A stretch of 64,000 nt of DNA from Rhodobacteraceae bacterium M385 (GTDB lineage: Bacteria > Pseudomonadota > Alphaproteobacteria > Rhodobacterales > Rhodobacteraceae), in NCBI GenBank assembly GCA_025141835.1, contig CP081102.1, positions 3,623,501-3,687,500 of the forward strand. Reading direction: 5' to 3'. The notes beneath the pieces are model-generated. The model saw only the letters and a program-made list of their open reading frames with translations. It ran no database searches and was not told where the DNA came from. How positions within the stretch are numbered: position 1 is the first letter of the stretch; every line of letters starts with the position of its first letter. This document shows, piece by piece, positions 35,202 through 43,281 of the stretch. The position numbers were made by a program, and so were the translations under genes.

Positions 35202-35951
35202 CTATCGCAGGACCTGTGTGGCCGCCCAAACGATGGATATCAATATGGGTTGGTGGATCAAATAGACCACGAGCGTGTGCCGTCCGAAGAACCCGAACAC
35301 GCGCATCGTGCGCGACGACTTGGTTGTGGAGAGCTGCTCCCAATATCCTGAACGCGATGCCAATTTCGCCACGGCCATGCCCGCCAAGAAGGCCGCAAAC
35401 CATGGGAAGATAGGCTCATAGTCCACGGTGCTCAGTTGGATCGTCTGCAGGCCCGTCCACCATAGCCACGGCGCATTGAAGACCGGGGATGCCGCGAAGT
35501 CCGGCGCGAAGAATACTGCAACGGCGAGGATCGCGATGATCAAGATCGGCAGGCGCAGGGCGGCAAGGCCCAATAGGCTGCACAGCGCAATCGAGTGCAG
35601 GATACCGAAAAAGACAAAGGCGTCGGGAAACGCGATGTAGGTCGCAACGGACACCAACGCGGCCGCCGACACGATGATCGCCAAACGCTTGCCAAAGGCG
35701 CCCAATCGGATGCCGTTCGCGTGGGAAAGCCAAAGGCCAACGCCCGCAAGAAAAACGAAGGATCCTGCGGAAGCTACGGCAAGACCACGCCAAAAGCCGG
35801 CGCCGGTCGTGCCGGGTTCGACATAGCCAAAAATTTCCAAATCGAACACGAAGTGAAACACCGCCATCGCCAAAAGCGCCGCGACCCGCGCGATGTCGAG
35901 AACGAAAATGCGGGGACGAGATGCAGAAACGTCGGTGGTTGTAGTGGTCAT
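35202..35951 (-). CDS. DUF1624 / heparan-alpha-glucosaminide N-acetyltransferase-like membrane protein
   Basis: About 249 residues from the ATG at 35951 (AAAGG about 9 nt upstream; the ATG at 35957 is too close to it). Multi-pass membrane protein with the family signature LDIARVAALLAMAVFHFVFDLEIF at the N-terminus and a FGRHTLVVYLIHQPILI C-terminus. The family is thought to acetylate sugars across membranes. It is common in Rhodobacterales and may modify envelope glycans. No direct metal link is visible. Confidence 0.82.
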   Translation of the reverse strand: MTTTTTDVSASRPRIFVLDIARVAALLAMAVFHFVFDLEIFGYVEPGTTGAGFWRGLAVASAGSFVFLAGVGLWLSHANGIRLGAFGKRLAIIVSAAALVSVATYIAFPDAFVFFGILHSIALCSLLGLAALRLPILIIAILAVAVFFAPDFAASPVFNAPWLWWTGLQTIQLSTVDYEPIFPWFAAFLAGMAVAKLASRSGYWEQLSTTKSSRTMRVFGFFGRHTLVVYLIHQPILISIVWAATQVLR

Positions 35952-36060
35952 GGACATTCGCCTTTGGATGAGTTCCGCGTTGATGTCCAAGAGACGATCA
36001 ATCTGATGTTTAGCGCCGTTCTGTCTCAATAGCTTGGGTGGGCTTAACTAAGCAAACGAC

Positions 36061-36085
36061 ACCTGACCGATTGTACCGGTCGGGT
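36061..36085. terminator. Stem-loop downstream of the CDF/transglutaminase operon
   Basis: ACCTGACCG pairs with CGGTCGGGT (9 bp, one G-T) around a 7-nt loop. On the minus strand it follows the CDF stop by about 50 nt, with GTCGTTTGCTT after it. Confidence 0.45.
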
Positions 36086-36137
36086 CGCCTTCCGCGACTT
36101 TTGAAGGGCTGCACGATTTCTTACTAATTCGATATGG

Positions 36138-37067
36138 CTATGCATGGTCAGGCTGTCCGTGACCGTAAAGATTGGCATGTTCATGGGCTCGGTCCTCGTG
36201 TTCGAACTCCAAACTGGAATGGGTGATGCCGAAGTCATCCTTCAACCGGTCCTTGATCACGCCCTTGACAGATTCGCTCTGTGACCAGGCATCGGCTGTC
36301 AGAACGACATGGCAATCCAGCGCCACCTCATGTTCCTGCATCTGCCAGAGGTGGACGTGATGAACGTCTGCGACACCGTCTACACCGCGCATCGCGCCGA
36401 CGACCGCGTCGTTATCCATGTCGGGCGGACTGCCGAGCATCAGGGTTCGGATCGGAGCTCCAATTTCCGTAACCGCCAAGTATAGAATGTAGAGCGCGAT
36501 GCCGATGGTGATGGCCGGATCAACCCACCGCATGTCGTAGAGGATGATCAGCGATCCGCCCACGATGACCGCCACCGAAGCAAGCGCATCAGATAAGTTG
36601 TGTAGAAACAGGGCGCGGATATTCACGCTGTCCTTCTGCATCGAATAAGTCAGCAGCGCCGTCAACGTATCGACAACCAGCGCAACACCCCCAATGATCA
36701 CGACCGTCCAGCCCTGCACTTCCGGTGGGTCGATCATGCGCATTCCGCCCTCATAGATCAGGTAGACTCCGACGAGGATCAACGTCGTGTAGTTGATCAA
36801 GGCCGCCACAATCTCGATCCTGCCGTAGCCGAAGGTCATTTTTTCGTCGGCAGGACGGCGGGCGATCTTGCGTGCAGCAAATGCAATGACCAGGGATGCC
36901 ATGTCCGAGAAGTTGTGCAATGCATCCGCAATTAGTGCGAGGCTGCCCGAAAGCACCCCGCCCACCATCTGCGCGACTGTTAGTAGACCGTTCGCCCAGA
37001 TGGCGATTGAGACGCGACGGTCGCCGGAATTCGGATCTATATGTGCGTGGCCGTGGTCATGCGGCAT
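36138..37067 (-). CDS. Cation diffusion facilitator (DmeF/CzcD type)
   Basis: 309 residues from the ATG at 37067 (GGGGAT upstream). It has a His-rich N-terminus (MPHDHGHAHI) and C-terminus (EHEDRAHEHANLYGHG). The transport sites are canonical: ADALHNFSD in TM2 (His51, Asp55) and LHNLSDALAS in TM5. The C-terminal domain has DVHHVHLWQM. A Zn/Co/Cd exporter is the normal role. It overlaps the transglutaminase gene by 11 nt, downstream of a CadR/ZntR-type operator. Confidence 0.9.
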   Translation of the reverse strand: MPHDHGHAHIDPNSGDRRVSIAIWANGLLTVAQMVGGVLSGSLALIADALHNFSDMASLVIAFAARKIARRPADEKMTFGYGRIEIVAALINYTTLILVGVYLIYEGGMRMIDPPEVQGWTVVIIGGVALVVDTLTALLTYSMQKDSVNIRALFLHNLSDALASVAVIVGGSLIILYDMRWVDPAITIGIALYILYLAVTEIGAPIRTLMLGSPPDMDNDAVVGAMRGVDGVADVHHVHLWQMQEHEVALDCHVVLTADAWSQSESVKGVIKDRLKDDFGITHSSLEFEHEDRAHEHANLYGHGQPDHA

Positions 37068-37827
37068 GGTTCGTATCCCCATGGCTGTGGTTTGGCAGGG
37101 CGACGCCCGGGACCCGTGGCACATCACCGCGCCGGATCGCGCGCACCCGCGCGTTCATCCAATGGCGGATAACGTGGCGATACAGCCAATCGCGGACGGC
37201 TCCAAAGTCTTGACTGCGGCCTAGGAAGAATGCGTCAGGTGTATCGAAGATTCCGAAATCTTTGGCGATACCAGTCTTCTGGATAAACGTATCCTCGCCC
37301 ACCCATTCAACCGGCGGGGCGCTTAAACACTCTGTTCCGACCCCGTAGCCGCATAAGTCATCGGTTGCGCTGAATTCCTGCTGTAAAGATGCAAGGAAGG
37401 TTGCGTCCAGGATGAAGCCCTCAAGATTGATCCATCCATTCTCGGTCTCTACTTCGACCCAGGAGTGCACGATTTCCGCTGGCGCCAGCGGATAGACCAA
37501 CTCAGGAACCACCCCACGTTGCAGCGCTTTGTGAATGGTGAAGCCGTGCAGCCTGCACGGAACGCCGAGACCACGCAGCAGCGCCATAAGAAGCGTTCCC
37601 TTCGTGTTGCATTGGCCGTAGCCGTCGGCAAGGACCTCAGACGCCGGGATATCATCAGCCCGATTGTATCCGAAGGAGATCACGTCGCGTACAAAGTTGT
37701 AGGCGGCGCCGATCTGGTTATGCCGGGAAAGATCCTTCCAGCCGCGAGCACGGATCAGTCCGGCAATTGCGGGCCCGTCGAAATCAAGAAGTCGGGTTGC
37801 GGCAAGGTGGGTATGTTCGTCGGCCAA
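37057..37827 (-). CDS. Transglutaminase-like cysteine protease family protein
   Basis: 256 residues, no signal peptide. A transglutaminase-like core with a full triad: Cys73 in GYGQCNTKG, His121 in EIVHSWVEVE and Asp141 in GFILDATFL. Bacterial members act as proteases or amidases on diverse substrates. It shares a transcript with the downstream metal CDF (overlap), and the promoter upstream is of the divalent MerR type. The link to metals is known only by context. Confidence 0.82.
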   Translation of the reverse strand: MADEHTHLAATRLLDFDGPAIAGLIRARGWKDLSRHNQIGAAYNFVRDVISFGYNRADDIPASEVLADGYGQCNTKGTLLMALLRGLGVPCRLHGFTIHKALQRGVVPELVYPLAPAEIVHSWVEVETENGWINLEGFILDATFLASLQQEFSATDDLCGYGVGTECLSAPPVEWVGEDTFIQKTGIAKDFGIFDTPDAFFLGRSQDFGAVRDWLYRHVIRHWMNARVRAIRRGDVPRVPGVALPNHSHGDTNHAA

Positions 37828-37856
37828 GGTTGGTCTCCCAGAATCTAACTGGACCC

Positions 37857-37887
37857 TACCTAGTTGCTACAGTTACTATAGCTTCAA
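37857..37887 (-). promoter_or_regulatory. CadR/ZntR-type operator/promoter for the transglutaminase-CDF operon
   Basis: Minus-strand -35 TTGAAG (plus 37882-37887), a 19-bp spacer CTATAGTAACTGTAGCAAC (dyad CTATAG/CTGTAG), and -10 TAGGTA. It shares the CTATAGT...CTGTAG core with the Zn/Cd ATPase operator at 48943-48973. Confidence 0.75.
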
Positions 37888-37896
37888 GGCCCAATT

Positions 37897-38241
37897 TCAA
37901 CCGCTCCGCAGGGCACCAAGAATGATCGCGGCACCCATCAGGCAAACAACAGTGCCAAAAACGTCCCATCTGTCGGGCCTCTGACCCTCTGCCAACCACA
38001 TCCACAACACCGACGCTGCGATGTAGACCCCGCCATACGCTGCGTAGGCGCGGCCCGCGGCGACCGTTTCGACTTGCGCCAGAAGCCAACCGAAGATCAC
38101 CAGCGCTCCAATACCAGGCAAAAGCCATGCCGGAGACGCGCCCAACCGCCACCAGCTCCAGATGGCGAAACACCCCGCGATTTCGGCCAAGGCGGCCAGC
38201 GGATAGACCAACGCGGCGGGCATTCTAGGCACCAATTTCAT
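37897..38241 (-). CDS. YnfA/UPF0060 family membrane protein
   Basis: 114 residues, four membrane segments, with the family pattern YPLAALAEIAGCFAIWSWWRLG and GRAYAAYGGVYIAASVLWMW. Its start overlaps the end of the MerR gene by 17 nt. Function is unknown; members are small multidrug-transporter-like. Its position suggests expression with the metal sensor. Confidence 0.88.
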   Translation of the reverse strand: MKLVPRMPAALVYPLAALAEIAGCFAIWSWWRLGASPAWLLPGIGALVIFGWLLAQVETVAAGRAYAAYGGVYIAASVLWMWLAEGQRPDRWDVFGTVVCLMGAAIILGALRSG

Positions 38242-38653
38242 TATGTTCGGTCAGGCACTCGGAGTGATCGCGCAGCACCTCTAGCACTCGGCAATCGGCA
38301 CTTCGCCCACCGCTGCATTCGTGCACCATGCGTTTGAGTTCGGCACGCAACGCCTTCAGGCGTGCCATGCGCTGCTCCACCTGCTTAAGCTGGCGGCGTG
38401 CGATGGCATCAGCGTCCTCGCAAGACCTGTTGGGGTCGTCGCTGAGATCGAGCAACTCACGGATCGCGTCGAGCGAAAACCCGAGTTGCCGCGAATGGCG
38501 GATGAACGACAGACGGTCAAGCTCTGCCTCGCTGTAGCGCCGCTGCCCACCTTCTGTCCGGCCCGGCTCCGGCATCAGCCCGATCTGCTCGTAATAGCGG
38601 ATGGTCTGCACCTTCGTGCCGGTTTTCTTCGCCAGAGTTCCAATCGTGAGCAT
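38225..38653 (-). CDS. MerR-family divalent-metal sensor (CadR/ZntR/PbrR type)
   Basis: 142 residues from the ATG at 38653; the frame upstream runs through the promoter and is not used. HTH MLTIGTLAKKTGTKVQTIRYYEQIGL. Metal ligands are Cys78 (DPNRSCEDAD) at the dimer-helix start, plus Cys113 and Cys121 (ECSGGRSADCRVL). Cys at position 78 is the mark of divalent (Zn/Cd/Pb) sensors, unlike CueR at 31539. It is divergent from the SCO1-Dsb-PCuAC operon whose promoter matches the divalent operator class. Confidence 0.88.
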   Translation of the reverse strand: MLTIGTLAKKTGTKVQTIRYYEQIGLMPEPGRTEGGQRRYSEAELDRLSFIRHSRQLGFSLDAIRELLDLSDDPNRSCEDADAIARRQLKQVEQRMARLKALRAELKRMVHECSGGRSADCRVLEVLRDHSECLTEHNEIGA

Positions 38654-38759
38654 GCTCAACTCCCTACAATACGTATAGTTTGTGTAGGTTTTGACATGTC
38701 CAGTGACAAGGGTTGGAATCACGTCCGCGTGATCTCGTGGCGCGCTAAGAATTTCGTGC

Positions 38760-38790
38760 TTGAACCTCCAGTTGCTAGAGGATGTATCCG
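38760..38790 (+). promoter_or_regulatory. CadR-type operator/promoter for the SCO1-DsbB-DsbA-PCuAC-SCO1-M23 operon
   Basis: -35 TTGAAC (38760-38765), a 19-bp spacer CTCCAGTTGCTAGAGGATG, and -10 TATCCG. The spacer shares CAGTTGCTAGAGG, and the whole promoter shares the -10 TATCCG, with the L,D-transpeptidase promoter at 49858-49888. Confidence 0.75.
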
Positions 38791-38826
38791 CCGGGACTAA
38801 TATCAACCAACCGCAGGTAAACCTAG

Positions 38827-39438
38827 TTGTCTCTCCTTTCCGTCAGAAGAACCCTATGGGGATTGGTGGCCGTGTCGACGATCGCAGCGGCATGGCTGAT
38901 GCTCTGGCCAGATCTTCGAGACGATCGCGCACAGACTGCGTCTGGGCCTGCGTTCTACGCCGATTTTGAGCTGACAGATCACCGCGGGATGGTGCAGCAA
39001 GATGAGTACTTTGAGGGACGCTGGATGTTGGTCTTTTTCGGCTTCATCAACTGTCCAGACATCTGCCCGACGACGCTGTCCGAAGTCGCATATGTGATGG
39101 AAGGCCTAGGTGACGACGCCGCAGACGTGCAGCCGATATTCATTTCGATCGACCCTGCGCGGGATACGACGACCGCGCTCTCCGAATTTGTCCCGCTGTT
39201 CGACGCTAACATCATCGGTCTTACCGGCACGCCGGATCAAATCGCTGCGACATCGGAGACCTTCCCGATCTTCTTTGAGCGCATCGAAGAAGCGGCCGCA
39301 CCTGACGGCTACACTATGGGACACACATCGCATTTGTTCCTGTTCGACCCCGAGGCTGGTTTCGCGACCTCTTGGCCCTATGGCACGCCCGCCGAAGAAA
39401 TCCTCGCTGATCTGCAAGACAGAATGGAGGCCAGATGA
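38827..39438 (+). CDS. SCO1/SenC/PrrC family copper chaperone (first copy)
   Basis: 203 residues. The start is uncertain (TTG at 38827; no better ATG precedes the membrane anchor). One N-terminal helix (LWGLVAVSTIAAAWLMLW), then a thioredoxin fold with INCPDICPTT and the distal His in GYTMGHTSHLF, so the Cu-binding Cys2His set is complete. SCO proteins metallate or reduce the CuA site of cytochrome oxidase. It opens a run of six overlapping genes. Confidence 0.88.
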   Translation: MSLLSVRRTLWGLVAVSTIAAAWLMLWPDLRDDRAQTASGPAFYADFELTDHRGMVQQDEYFEGRWMLVFFGFINCPDICPTTLSEVAYVMEGLGDDAADVQPIFISIDPARDTTTALSEFVPLFDANIIGLTGTPDQIAATSETFPIFFERIEEAAAPDGYTMGHTSHLFLFDPEAGFATSWPYGTPAEEILADLQDRMEAR

Positions 39439-39857
39439 AACTTCTGACCGGAGAAACCGCCCTCGGGCTGGCTTGGATCATTGCCGTCGTAGCCTCGCTT
39501 GCCGTGCTTTTCATCGGTGAAGTGTTGGGGCAGACACCGTGCGTGCTGTGCTGGTTCCAGCGCGCCTTCATGTTCCCGCTGGCCATCATCCTTGGCCTCG
39601 GCCTCTGGTGGCGGGACACGCAGGTCGGCCGATACGGCATCGCACTGGCGATTGGAGGCGGTGCAATCGCACTTTGGCATATGGGGCTCTACGCCGGGCT
39701 GATCCCCGAGCGCATCCAACCTTGCACGGCCACCGGCCCCTCTTGCACTGACGACAACCAATTGGTTTTCGGCATTCCCATCCCGCTGATGGCCGTCGCG
39801 GCCTTCGCCCTGATCGGACTGCTGTCGACCCTTTCACTGAAGGAAACACGAACATGA
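39435..39857 (+). CDS. DsbB/BdbC-type disulfide bond formation protein
   Basis: 140 residues, four membrane helices, Cys pairs TPCVLCWFQR and QPCTATGPSCTDD. It overlaps SCO1 and the following DsbA-like gene by 4 nt each. It is the membrane oxidase for that DsbA-like partner. Confidence 0.87.
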   Translation: MKLLTGETALGLAWIIAVVASLAVLFIGEVLGQTPCVLCWFQRAFMFPLAIILGLGLWWRDTQVGRYGIALAIGGGAIALWHMGLYAGLIPERIQPCTATGPSCTDDNQLVFGIPIPLMAVAAFALIGLLSTLSLKETRT

Positions 39858-40513
39858 ACCGACGCAGCCTAATCCTGTCCGTTCTCGCCGTAGGCGTTGC
39901 CGGTTTCGGCGGTGCGGCCTGGTTTGCAACAAGGCCTGGTCCCATTGTCGAGGCGGAGCCTTTGGCACCGGAACTAGCAGAGGCCATGATCCGCCCCTAC
40001 TCACCCATCCTTGGGCCCGAAGAGGCTCCTGTCACGATCGTTGAATTCTTCGATCCCGCCTGCGAGGCATGCCGCGCCTTTCATCCAATCGTGAAAGACA
40101 TCATGGCCGAGCATGGTGACGCCGTCCGTGTCGTAATTCGATACACACCGTTCCATGGAGAGGCGTCCGAGGAAGCAATACGGGTGCTGGAAGCGGCCCG
40201 TATGCAGGGGTTTTTTGAACCGGTTCTCGAAGCTGTCTTGCGCGAACAACCAAACTGGGCCTCCCACGGAACACCTGCACCCGGCCGCCTTCTACAGATC
40301 GCCGCGACGGCCGGGCTCGATGCCGAGGCCGCGCGCACGCAAATGCTGTCGCCCGGTGTCGTGGCCATCCTGAACCAAGATCGCGCCGACGTGGAAACCA
40401 TCGGGGTTCGTCAGACGCCGACCTTTTTCGTGAACGGCATTTCGCCTGATCCGTTCGGTGAGGCGGAATTGCGACGGTTGGTTGCGGCGCAAGTCGCTGC
40501 AGCGCAGAGCTGA
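39854..40513 (+). CDS. DsbA-like thioredoxin-fold protein
   Basis: 219 residues, Tat/Sec-like N-terminus (MNRRSLILSVLAVGVAGFGG), active site DPACEACRAFHP, and cis-Pro RQTPTFFVNG. It is paired with the BdbC-like protein as an oxidising couple. CEAC is a variant dipeptide for this fold and may tune redox potential. Confidence 0.87.
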   Translation: MNRRSLILSVLAVGVAGFGGAAWFATRPGPIVEAEPLAPELAEAMIRPYSPILGPEEAPVTIVEFFDPACEACRAFHPIVKDIMAEHGDAVRVVIRYTPFHGEASEEAIRVLEAARMQGFFEPVLEAVLREQPNWASHGTPAPGRLLQIAATAGLDAEAARTQMLSPGVVAILNQDRADVETIGVRQTPTFFVNGISPDPFGEAELRRLVAAQVAAAQS

Positions 40514-40537
40514 ATTTGTTGATTGGAAAATAGACGC

Positions 40538-41005
40538 ATGAAAAAGATCGTATCCACGGGCGCGTTGACGGTGCTTTTGTCATTCGCGGGCGCAACGATG
40601 CCTGCGCTAGCCGACGCAGACGAGATCGTCATCGAAGGCGCTTGGGCTCGGGCGTCCATCGGAATGAACCGCCCCGGTGCCGCCTACATGACGATCTACA
40701 ACACCGGCGCGGAAGCCGTGACACTGACAGGACTTTCGACCCCACTGGCCATGATGCCAGCCATTCATGAAACGAGAACGAGCGCCGAGGGCGTCAGTAG
40801 CATGACACCCACCGACGAGATCACCATAGCACCGGGTGAAAGCGTGGCACTGGAACCCGGTGGCCTGCACGTCATGTTACTGCAATTGCAAGAGCCCATG
40901 GTCGAAGGGGAGACGTTTCCATTAACTCTGATCTTCGAAGATGGCGGTGAAGCGACGGTCGATGTTTCGATCCTTGCCTTCGCCGCGCGCGGACCCGAAG
41001 GTTGA
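40538..41005 (+). CDS. Periplasmic copper chaperone PCuAC
   Basis: 155 residues from the ATG at 40538. Signal peptide, then a cupredoxin-like PCuAC (DUF461) domain with the Cu(I) ligands His in AIHETRTS, Met in GVSSMTP, and His/Met in GGLHVMLLQL. PCuAC works with SCO to load copper into cytochrome oxidase. Its TGA overlaps the ATG of the next SCO1 gene. Confidence 0.9.
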   Translation: MKKIVSTGALTVLLSFAGATMPALADADEIVIEGAWARASIGMNRPGAAYMTIYNTGAEAVTLTGLSTPLAMMPAIHETRTSAEGVSSMTPTDEITIAPGESVALEPGGLHVMLLQLQEPMVEGETFPLTLIFEDGGEATVDVSILAFAARGPEG

Positions 41006-41631
41006 TGCAGCGCGCGCGTTTTTTGGGCTATGGCACGGCAGCTGTCGCGGCAATTGGCTTGATGCTTTTCGCAGGTTGGTGGCAAGTCGACGGCCCCGGC
41101 GCACCGGAGCCGATAGGGCAACGCCCTGTGCCATTGACCGAGATGGCGTTCAGCCTGACCGACCACGAAGGCAACGCGGTTGGGCCGGAGACCCTTCTCG
41201 GCAATCCCACCATGGCCTTTTTCGGCTTCACCTATTGCCCAGATGTCTGCCCGACCACGCTTTCCGACATCTCGGGTTGGCTTGACGCGTTGGGCGAAGA
41301 GGCATCGCCGCTGAACGTAATCTTCATCACGGTGGACCCCGAGCGGGATACCGTCTCCGCGATGGCGGAGTACGTCAGCTATTTCCACCCGGCAATCCGC
41401 GGCTGGACAGGTCCGGAAGAGCAGATCGCACGGGCGGCAGAGGGTTTCCGTGCAGTCTTTGAGAGAGTGACAACCGATAACGGAGACTACACGATGAACC
41501 ATACCGCCAGCGTGTTTCTATTCAACGCCGAAGGGCAATTCGTCACCACGATCGACTACCACGAGGCAAGAGACTTCGCGCTGCCAAAGATCCGCCGCGT
41601 ACTGCAACAAGAAATGGAAGAAACGACATGA
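41005..41631 (+). CDS. SCO1/SenC family copper chaperone (second copy)
   Basis: 208 residues from the ATG at 41005 (overlaps the stop before it). N-terminal anchor, TYCPDVCPTT, and a distal His in DYTMNHTASVF. The pairing PCuAC-SCO is a known functional unit. Having another SCO1 at the head of the operon is less usual and may give one thiol reductase and one metallochaperone. Confidence 0.9.
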   Translation: MQRARFLGYGTAAVAAIGLMLFAGWWQVDGPGAPEPIGQRPVPLTEMAFSLTDHEGNAVGPETLLGNPTMAFFGFTYCPDVCPTTLSDISGWLDALGEEASPLNVIFITVDPERDTVSAMAEYVSYFHPAIRGWTGPEEQIARAAEGFRAVFERVTTDNGDYTMNHTASVFLFNAEGQFVTTIDYHEARDFALPKIRRVLQQEMEETT

Positions 41632-43001
41632 AGCTGAGAGTTGTAGCGGCGGGCTTGGTAATTACGGTTGCTGTCTCAGGGGGCGCGATTTTCGCTACTG
41701 GTGCCTTATCAAGGGAACCAGTTCCAACTGGTCTGGACGAAGCCTCCTTGTGGCTACCCGAGCCTCCCACGCTGCCCGACACTTTAGGTGGTGGAGCAGT
41801 TCGTTTCGCAACGGTACAATCCGAGAGTGCGCGCGATCAACTCCCCCTGCCCCTTTTGCAGACCCCAACCATCGACGCGCAGCCGCCAGTTATCCAACCT
41901 CCTCTGTCGACTTGGTCTCGTGATATCGCACCCGGCGAAACGCTTGATGTCGTACTGGCCGACTCCGGGATGGTTGCGTCCGACCGGGCATTAGTCGCCT
42001 TGGCAATCGGCGCTGAATACGATCTGCGACGGCTTCGGCCCGGCCATTCGCTCACGGTCGTCTCAACCATGGACGGCGGCCCGCAGACGGTGACCCTGGC
42101 CGTTGAGGACGGTGTGAGGATCGAAGCAGTTTTTGGAACTGAGATGATCACAGAAGTCATGGCCCCGGAGACGGAAGTTGTTACGGTAGCCGGTGAAGCG
42201 ATCATTTCGACCTCAATGTTCGCCGCGCTCGACGAAGCTGGCATTCCCGCCCGTTTTGCCGTTGACCTCGCTCAGATGTTGGGCGGCACCGTGGATTTCC
42301 GCCGAGAGATGGCTGGCGGAGAAAGGCTCCGCCTGCTGTGGCGCGAGGCGCGAGTTGGCGAAGATCGGATCGGCCAGCCGGACCTTACCTTCGCTGCGTT
42401 GGAAATCGCCGGGAGCCTCTATGAGGTTGTCTGGCCAGATGATGCCAGCGGACAGGCGACAATCTATGTCGATGGCGATGTGCTTCGCGTTTTCGCGCAG
42501 CCAGTCGTGGGCGCACGGTTGAGCTCTGTCTTCGGGCGTCGCACGCATCCGGTCTTTGGCAACGTAAGGATGCACACGGGTATAGACTTTGCTGCGGCGC
42601 ACGGAACGCCTGTGCAATCGACCGCGCCGGGACGCGTAAGCTTCATCGGATGGCGAAACGGTTATGGCCGTGTGGTCGAGCTAGCCCACGGTCCGGACAT
42701 CATGACGCGCTACGCGCATCTCAGCACTGTGCCTGAAAGTATCGCAGAGGGTCAGCGCGTCGTCGCCGGAGAAATGATTGGGCGCGTCGGCGAGACCGGC
42801 ACTACCACGGCACCGAACCTTCATTACGAAGTGCTCGTAAACGGCCTTCCAACGGATCCACTTGTCGACGATCGGCTCGCGGACGCGGCTGATCCCGAAG
42901 CGGATAACGCCGAGGCGCTTGCACGCCTCACTGAGGCCCGCGAGCGCATGCTAGAGAGCTTGGGTCCCCAGACTGCACCTGCGACAGCAGACAATCTCTG
43001 A
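41628..43001 (+). CDS. M23 family (LytM) murein endopeptidase
   Basis: 457 residues. N-terminal signal/anchor, a central OapA/LysM-like region, and a C-terminal M23 domain with Zn ligands: His/Asp in RMHTGIDFAAAHGTPV and the His pair in NLHYEVLVNG, plus MTRYAHLST. It cleaves peptidoglycan cross-bridges in the periplasm. It overlaps SCO1 by 4 nt, so a wall hydrolase is part of a copper-chaperone operon under divalent MerR control. Confidence 0.88.
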   Translation: MKLRVVAAGLVITVAVSGGAIFATGALSREPVPTGLDEASLWLPEPPTLPDTLGGGAVRFATVQSESARDQLPLPLLQTPTIDAQPPVIQPPLSTWSRDIAPGETLDVVLADSGMVASDRALVALAIGAEYDLRRLRPGHSLTVVSTMDGGPQTVTLAVEDGVRIEAVFGTEMITEVMAPETEVVTVAGEAIISTSMFAALDEAGIPARFAVDLAQMLGGTVDFRREMAGGERLRLLWREARVGEDRIGQPDLTFAALEIAGSLYEVVWPDDASGQATIYVDGDVLRVFAQPVVGARLSSVFGRRTHPVFGNVRMHTGIDFAAAHGTPVQSTAPGRVSFIGWRNGYGRVVELAHGPDIMTRYAHLSTVPESIAEGQRVVAGEMIGRVGETGTTTAPNLHYEVLVNGLPTDPLVDDRLADAADPEADNAEALARLTEARERMLESLGPQTAPATADNL

Positions 43002-43270
43002 TGCCCTTTGAGAACATAGCCATTGCCCGTAAAAAAATTGCGTCACACATGGCATTCTATAGAGACCCGCGGTTGGCGGCGGTATCAACAGTGTCCTTCT
43101 TGCGGACACCAGAATTCGCACGCGCCCAAAAGTGCTCCTTATTGCGGTTCAGGAAATCGCACTCGGTTCAAGGAACATCGGTGCTGACTACAGATCCGAA
43201 ACCAAAGAAGCCTTCCCATACGGACACGGCAGGCCTATTGAGAATGAGTCGCATTTGCGCTGACAAGTAG
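43001..43270 (+). CDS. Doubtful short ORF after the M23 gene
   Basis: 89 residues starting in the TGA of the M23 gene (TGATG). No domain, membrane segment or signal is seen. A Fur-like box (43240-43258) and probably the ZIP promoter lie inside its 3' end, which argues against it being functional along its full length. Confidence 0.25.
   Translation: MPFENIAIARKKIASHMAFYRDPRLAAVSTVSFLRTPEFARAQKCSLLRFRKSHSVQGTSVLTTDPKPKKPSHTDTAGLLRMSRICADK
43240..43258 (+). promoter_or_regulatory. Fur/Mur-like box upstream of the ZIP gene
   Basis: GAGAATGAGTCGCATTTGC matches 12 of 19 positions of the classical Fur box and has its two-fold symmetry (AATGA...CATT). It lies 24 bp before the ZIP start. Iron- or manganese-dependent repression is a reasonable guess. 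Confidence 0.4.
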
Positions 43271-43281
43271 ATTGGCCCGTC

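Noticed and set aside
43001..43270. ORF after the M23 gene as a firm gene
   Set aside because: Lacks any recognisable content and overlaps a probable Fur-type promoter; listed only with low confidence.
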